DNA of 64,000 nucleotides from Toxotes chatareus (taxonomy: Eukaryota; Chordata; Actinopteri; Toxotidae), in assembly GCA_016801885.1 (NCBI GenBank), contig CM028901.1:14085095-14149094 (forward strand). Reading direction: 5' to 3'. The translations under genes and the position numbers were made by a program. The notes beneath the pieces were generated by a model that worked only from the letters and a program-made list of their open reading frames with translations, ran no database searches and was not told the origin of the DNA. How positions within the stretch are numbered: position 1 is the first letter of the stretch; each line of letters starts with the position of its first letter. Below, piece after piece: positions 60,601 through 64,000 of this stretch.

Positions 60601-61599
60601 ATATGGCGGTTTTCTAAAGTGGTCAATATCCTTCAATCAAAGTGCTTGTCATGTCCTGAAACATACCTTTCTGACATTGTAATCTGGAGAGACGGCTGCA
60701 TTTCCAAGACTGGCAATTCAACAAGCAAGGCCACTTCATGCAGCAATTGACCAGGTGTGTGGAGTAGACAAAAAAGCTGTATTTTTTTACATTTTTTTTA
60801 CAGTATGAATGCTTTTGAGGACAGACTGTCCAAAAGCATATGTACATCCTCATGTCCACAATTCACTATGTCTCAGTGGCAGACTTTTTTGCCCCACTTT
60901 TGAGTGTGGTTACTTGGAAACACTTTTACCTTGTGTACTTGATCAACACTTAGTACAAACTAGTTTGTTCAAACATACCAAACCCTTTACTGCTCTTGAG
61001 TCAAGGGTTGGAATGAGACAAAATTTCAGGATGCTTTTACTTATTCCGGTCCATTTCTATCTTCATGTTCTAAAGTAAAGTGAAATAAATTGCTTTCTAT
61101 GAATTTTTTAGTGCATTTTTCTGTGCGTTACTTCTTACCTTCAAGCACACAGGGTCACTGATGCAGTGAAATGTGTTGAACAGGATTATGAAGCATGTTG
61201 CAGTTTTTGCTCCCCAATATTTACAGTTACAGTAACTAGTTACTTTACAGATCAATTAATTTTCATACTAAATCATCTCCTAATAAATTTGTTATAAACT
61301 ACCCAACTTTTGTTAAAATTTGCAGCCCCTACGACAACAGTAAAATACTACTTACACATAAAAGCATCAATAAAAATAATCCAAAATTATGATACAATTC
61401 AGCACATTTTTTTTTACTTAAATAAAATTAGGTATGCAGTTCTTTTACTTGGAACTTGGGTGTTTTTATTGACTCAACTGAACACCTTATGTCAATGAGG
61501 TATGGAGGATGACAAGTGTCACTCAAATTATTATAAAGCACTTCGTTCATTGATATCTAATTGGACAATGAAAACAGGAATTCACAACTTAAGGAGAGA
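60601..61599. other. A/T-rich DNA, no gene recognised
   Basis: No coding exon, RNA gene or clear transposon seen. Open frames are short and without domains. Confidence 0.35.
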
Positions 61600-61745
61600 A
61601 AATTGGAGACTCTAAATTGCCCGTATGTGTGAATGTGAACGTGAATGATCGTCTGTCTCGATGTGTCACCACTGTGTTTGACTGGCAATCTGTCCAGTGT
61701 GTAACCTGCGTCTCGCCTAGTGTCAGCTGGGCTTCCACGGCTTGT
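61600..61745 (+). repeat. Dispersed fish LINE/SINE-family fragment, diverged
   Basis: The words GACTCTAAATTGCCC, TGACTGGCAATCTGTCCAG and GTGTAACCTGCGTCTCGCC match, with substitutions, the common fish dispersed element seen at 55.2-55.4 kb, here in plus orientation and extending further 5'. No target duplication was found, so it is an older copy. Confidence 0.6.
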
Positions 61746-62825
61746 GGCTTTCACAGTAAAAGCTCTGTTGTGTCTTGTAATTACACTTAGTCACATTATG
61801 CCTGTGGTTTGATAGCTTGACACTTGTGCTCCTCCATGCGGTTCAGGGTTCCTACGCATACCAAGTACCAATCCAGCGCTCTCTTTTTCCCTACTCTTAA
61901 AATCTGTAAACCAGTCTTTGTGCCATGTTCGGTCGCTGGATGGCTCAACAACCGAGACAAATGATCCTGTGAAATAGCACAGCAATGTCACAGTGTGGGC
62001 TGAGGTGGCAGCATGTAATGCACCCGTCTGATGCCAAAGTGTGTGAGAGAGAGAGGTAGACACAGGGGGAGAGACAGTCTTGCATCAGAAAACACTTAGG
62101 GATGCCAGCAGAGCAGATGAAGCAAAGAGATCAATATGTCACAATTATTGTACACACACTGTAATTGATGAACATGTGGCTTGAGGACTTCCTCTCAACT
62201 CTCTAAACCTTACAAGCCAATTCCAGCCAAATCGAACCAGCTCAATAAGGCCTGTTAACTCAAAGTGTTTTTATTTATCTACGATACGGCCCGCCATTGT
62301 TACTGGAGGGCATGTGTATCTTTATTTTTAGGCCCTCTATAAGTAACACATACAGCTGCAAAGTACTTTAAAGTCCCAGATTATCAAGGGAGGTTCCACT
62401 GTGTCTATTCCTTTTCTATTTACAATACAGCACATTCAGCTTTTTCAGATTAACATTAGACTCTGCTGCCGTGTATAATCCCTGAAATATCAGCTCTCTC
62501 AGCTCAACTTCTTGTCATGCTTCCTCTGCAGAAAATGTAACACAGAAATAAAAAATAGTCCTCAAATTATTCGGCTTCAACTCTGGCTGGGATACTTTAA
62601 TTAAAGCTGTTTGATGTTTGCTCTCGAGCATTTTGAGTCCCACCGTGGCGGGCTCTGATGTAAGAATAGGACAGGAGGGACCATAAAGGTGACGTGCATG
62701 GCTGTGGATGTGCTGGAGCACCTAACTACCTCACTACAGCGCATTCACAGCCTCTGTACCGCGGCCATAAATCCATCCTGTGATTGGAGAGAGGAGGTAA
62801 TGAAGGGCCTGGTGCACTATGCGGC

Positions 62826-62851
62826 CACACACACACACACACACACACACA
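62826..62851. repeat. (AC)n microsatellite
   Basis: About thirteen uninterrupted CA units. Confidence 0.9.
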
Positions 62852-62859
62852 GACATCCA

Positions 62860-64000
62860 AACCCACACACATTCCTCCGTAAATAACACCACCACTGACC
62901 CTGACAGCAGTCTGATCATCTTGGTCTGCCACAATCACCTTCCTCTAGTAAATCTATCTAATTAACTCTGCAGCTGAAACCAGAGTCTCTCCTCTAGTCA
63001 ATCAGAGGTTTCTGCAGCGTAATAGTTTCTGACAGGACACAAAATTAACTGAATAAAATTAAAAGTCTTTTCACTCGGTGTTCTTGCTTTTCTCTACAGT
63101 ATTAATTGTTGTTTTCAACAATGTTGGACGTGTGGAATTGATGGCCGCGGAAAACAATTTAGTTCAAGGCAGACAAATGGCTTTTAAGTTAACTTCAAAA
63201 TACAAGGGCTGAATTTTCTTTGACAGCGTGTCACTTAACTGGATGTATTCCTGTACTGTGCATGACGCCGCGCTGCCTCTGCTTGTTTTTCAAGGGCTCT
63301 ATTATTGATGTAACAGGCAGATTGAGTGGAAAATGGGAAAAGCAGCACCGAGTGTTAAGTGGATTAGCAAATTGCCTCTGTGCCCTTTCACAGGCCTGAA
63401 AAGTGCCTTTCTTTTTTCTATACTTTTGACTCCGACCAAACCAAGTCCGACCTCTGCTGACCTTTCGCATGTAGTATCTGAGTAATTGAATGAGAACCTG
63501 GATAAAGTTAATTGGCTGTTTCCATCTACTCTGAAAGCTTCTGATAATTAATCAGAGAGAACAAAAGCCACTACATCACCGCCTAATTATGGGTGAGCAC
63601 TTGGCAGGCTCGACATACAGGATCCTCATCGGTGTGTTTTTTCTTTTATCTGCAGCATGCTTGTGTGTGCGTCTGTTTGTGTGTGTCTCGTACGAGCATT
63701 TGTTACCTGCAGTTCTGCCTCATTACATTCTTGACAATAGGTTTTGATTACAGCGAGTACAACTTGCTGGTAACATATTTCAGATATTTGCAATCGTTTA
63801 TCAAAAACTAATTACCTAATAATTATAGAGTGTCAGCAAAACGTGTGAGCAGGCTTTTTCCAGATTTAAAACTCAGCCCAGGCTTTTATACATCAGTTAT
63901 TAGATGATGCAGATTAGTTGAAGGGCAAGATGTATCTCCTCACACATGCTGGTCTGTTTGCCAGGGTTTTTAAACACTGCAAGTATGTCAAGTATTTAGG
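62860..64000. other. Non-coding flank with dense TAATTA-type words
   Basis: No coding exon recognised. Homeodomain-type words (TAATTA, ATTAAT, TTAATT) recur near 62959, 63100, 63509, 63545, 63582 and 63807-63825, in otherwise balanced unique-looking sequence. This is compatible with a conserved non-coding enhancer but cannot be shown without alignment. Confidence 0.3.

Overview
The window is teleost fish nuclear DNA. It holds four intron-bearing protein genes with GT-AG splice sites, fish-type non-LTR retrotransposons and many microsatellites. Joining the exons by hand gives four essentially complete housekeeping proteins: hdac1 (+, histone deacetylase 1, 482 aa), eif3i (-, translation initiation factor 3 subunit I, 325 aa once its initiator Met is supplied), txlna (-, alpha-taxilin, 541 aa) and kpna6 (-, importin alpha-7, 538 aa). 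From general knowledge, these four genes lie in one block on human chromosome 1p35, which supports the ortholog names.

Layout. 1-1052: upstream flank and CpG-containing promoter of hdac1, with a full CTCF-consensus match. 1053-7133: hdac1 and its polyadenylation signals. 7470-10281: eif3i, convergent with hdac1; its exon carrying only the start codon is not securely placed. 10282-11727: eif3i first intron or promoter side. 11728-35353: a very large tandem array of a roughly 76-bp, A/T-rich monomer (on the order of 250 copies). It is split by a 690-bp solo LTR (30024-30713) and by a nearly full-length but frameshifted CR1/L2/Rex1-type LINE (31841-35030). Both insertions are flanked by target-site duplications made of array sequence. 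35354-35480: a compact promoter-like module (CRE-like hairpin, E-box, TATA box) abutting the array with no gene assigned. 36100-42110: txlna. 43131-56770: kpna6 with a probable 5-kb 3' UTR. 56800-64000: intergenic or intronic DNA of an unseen gene, with a decayed LINE copy (59265-60600) and a dispersed repeat fragment near 61.6 kb.

The genes do not form a functional pathway. They share housekeeping expression, and each has a cluster of GCTAA/TTAGC motifs just inside or near its first intron. The most unusual content is the array. It has subfamilies with an edge-versus-centre pattern, higher-order duplications of about 0.23-2.3 kb, an ACGTCAT (CRE/ATF half-site) heptamer in nearly every monomer, and A-tracts spaced about one helical turn. 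It sits on the 5' side of eif3i.
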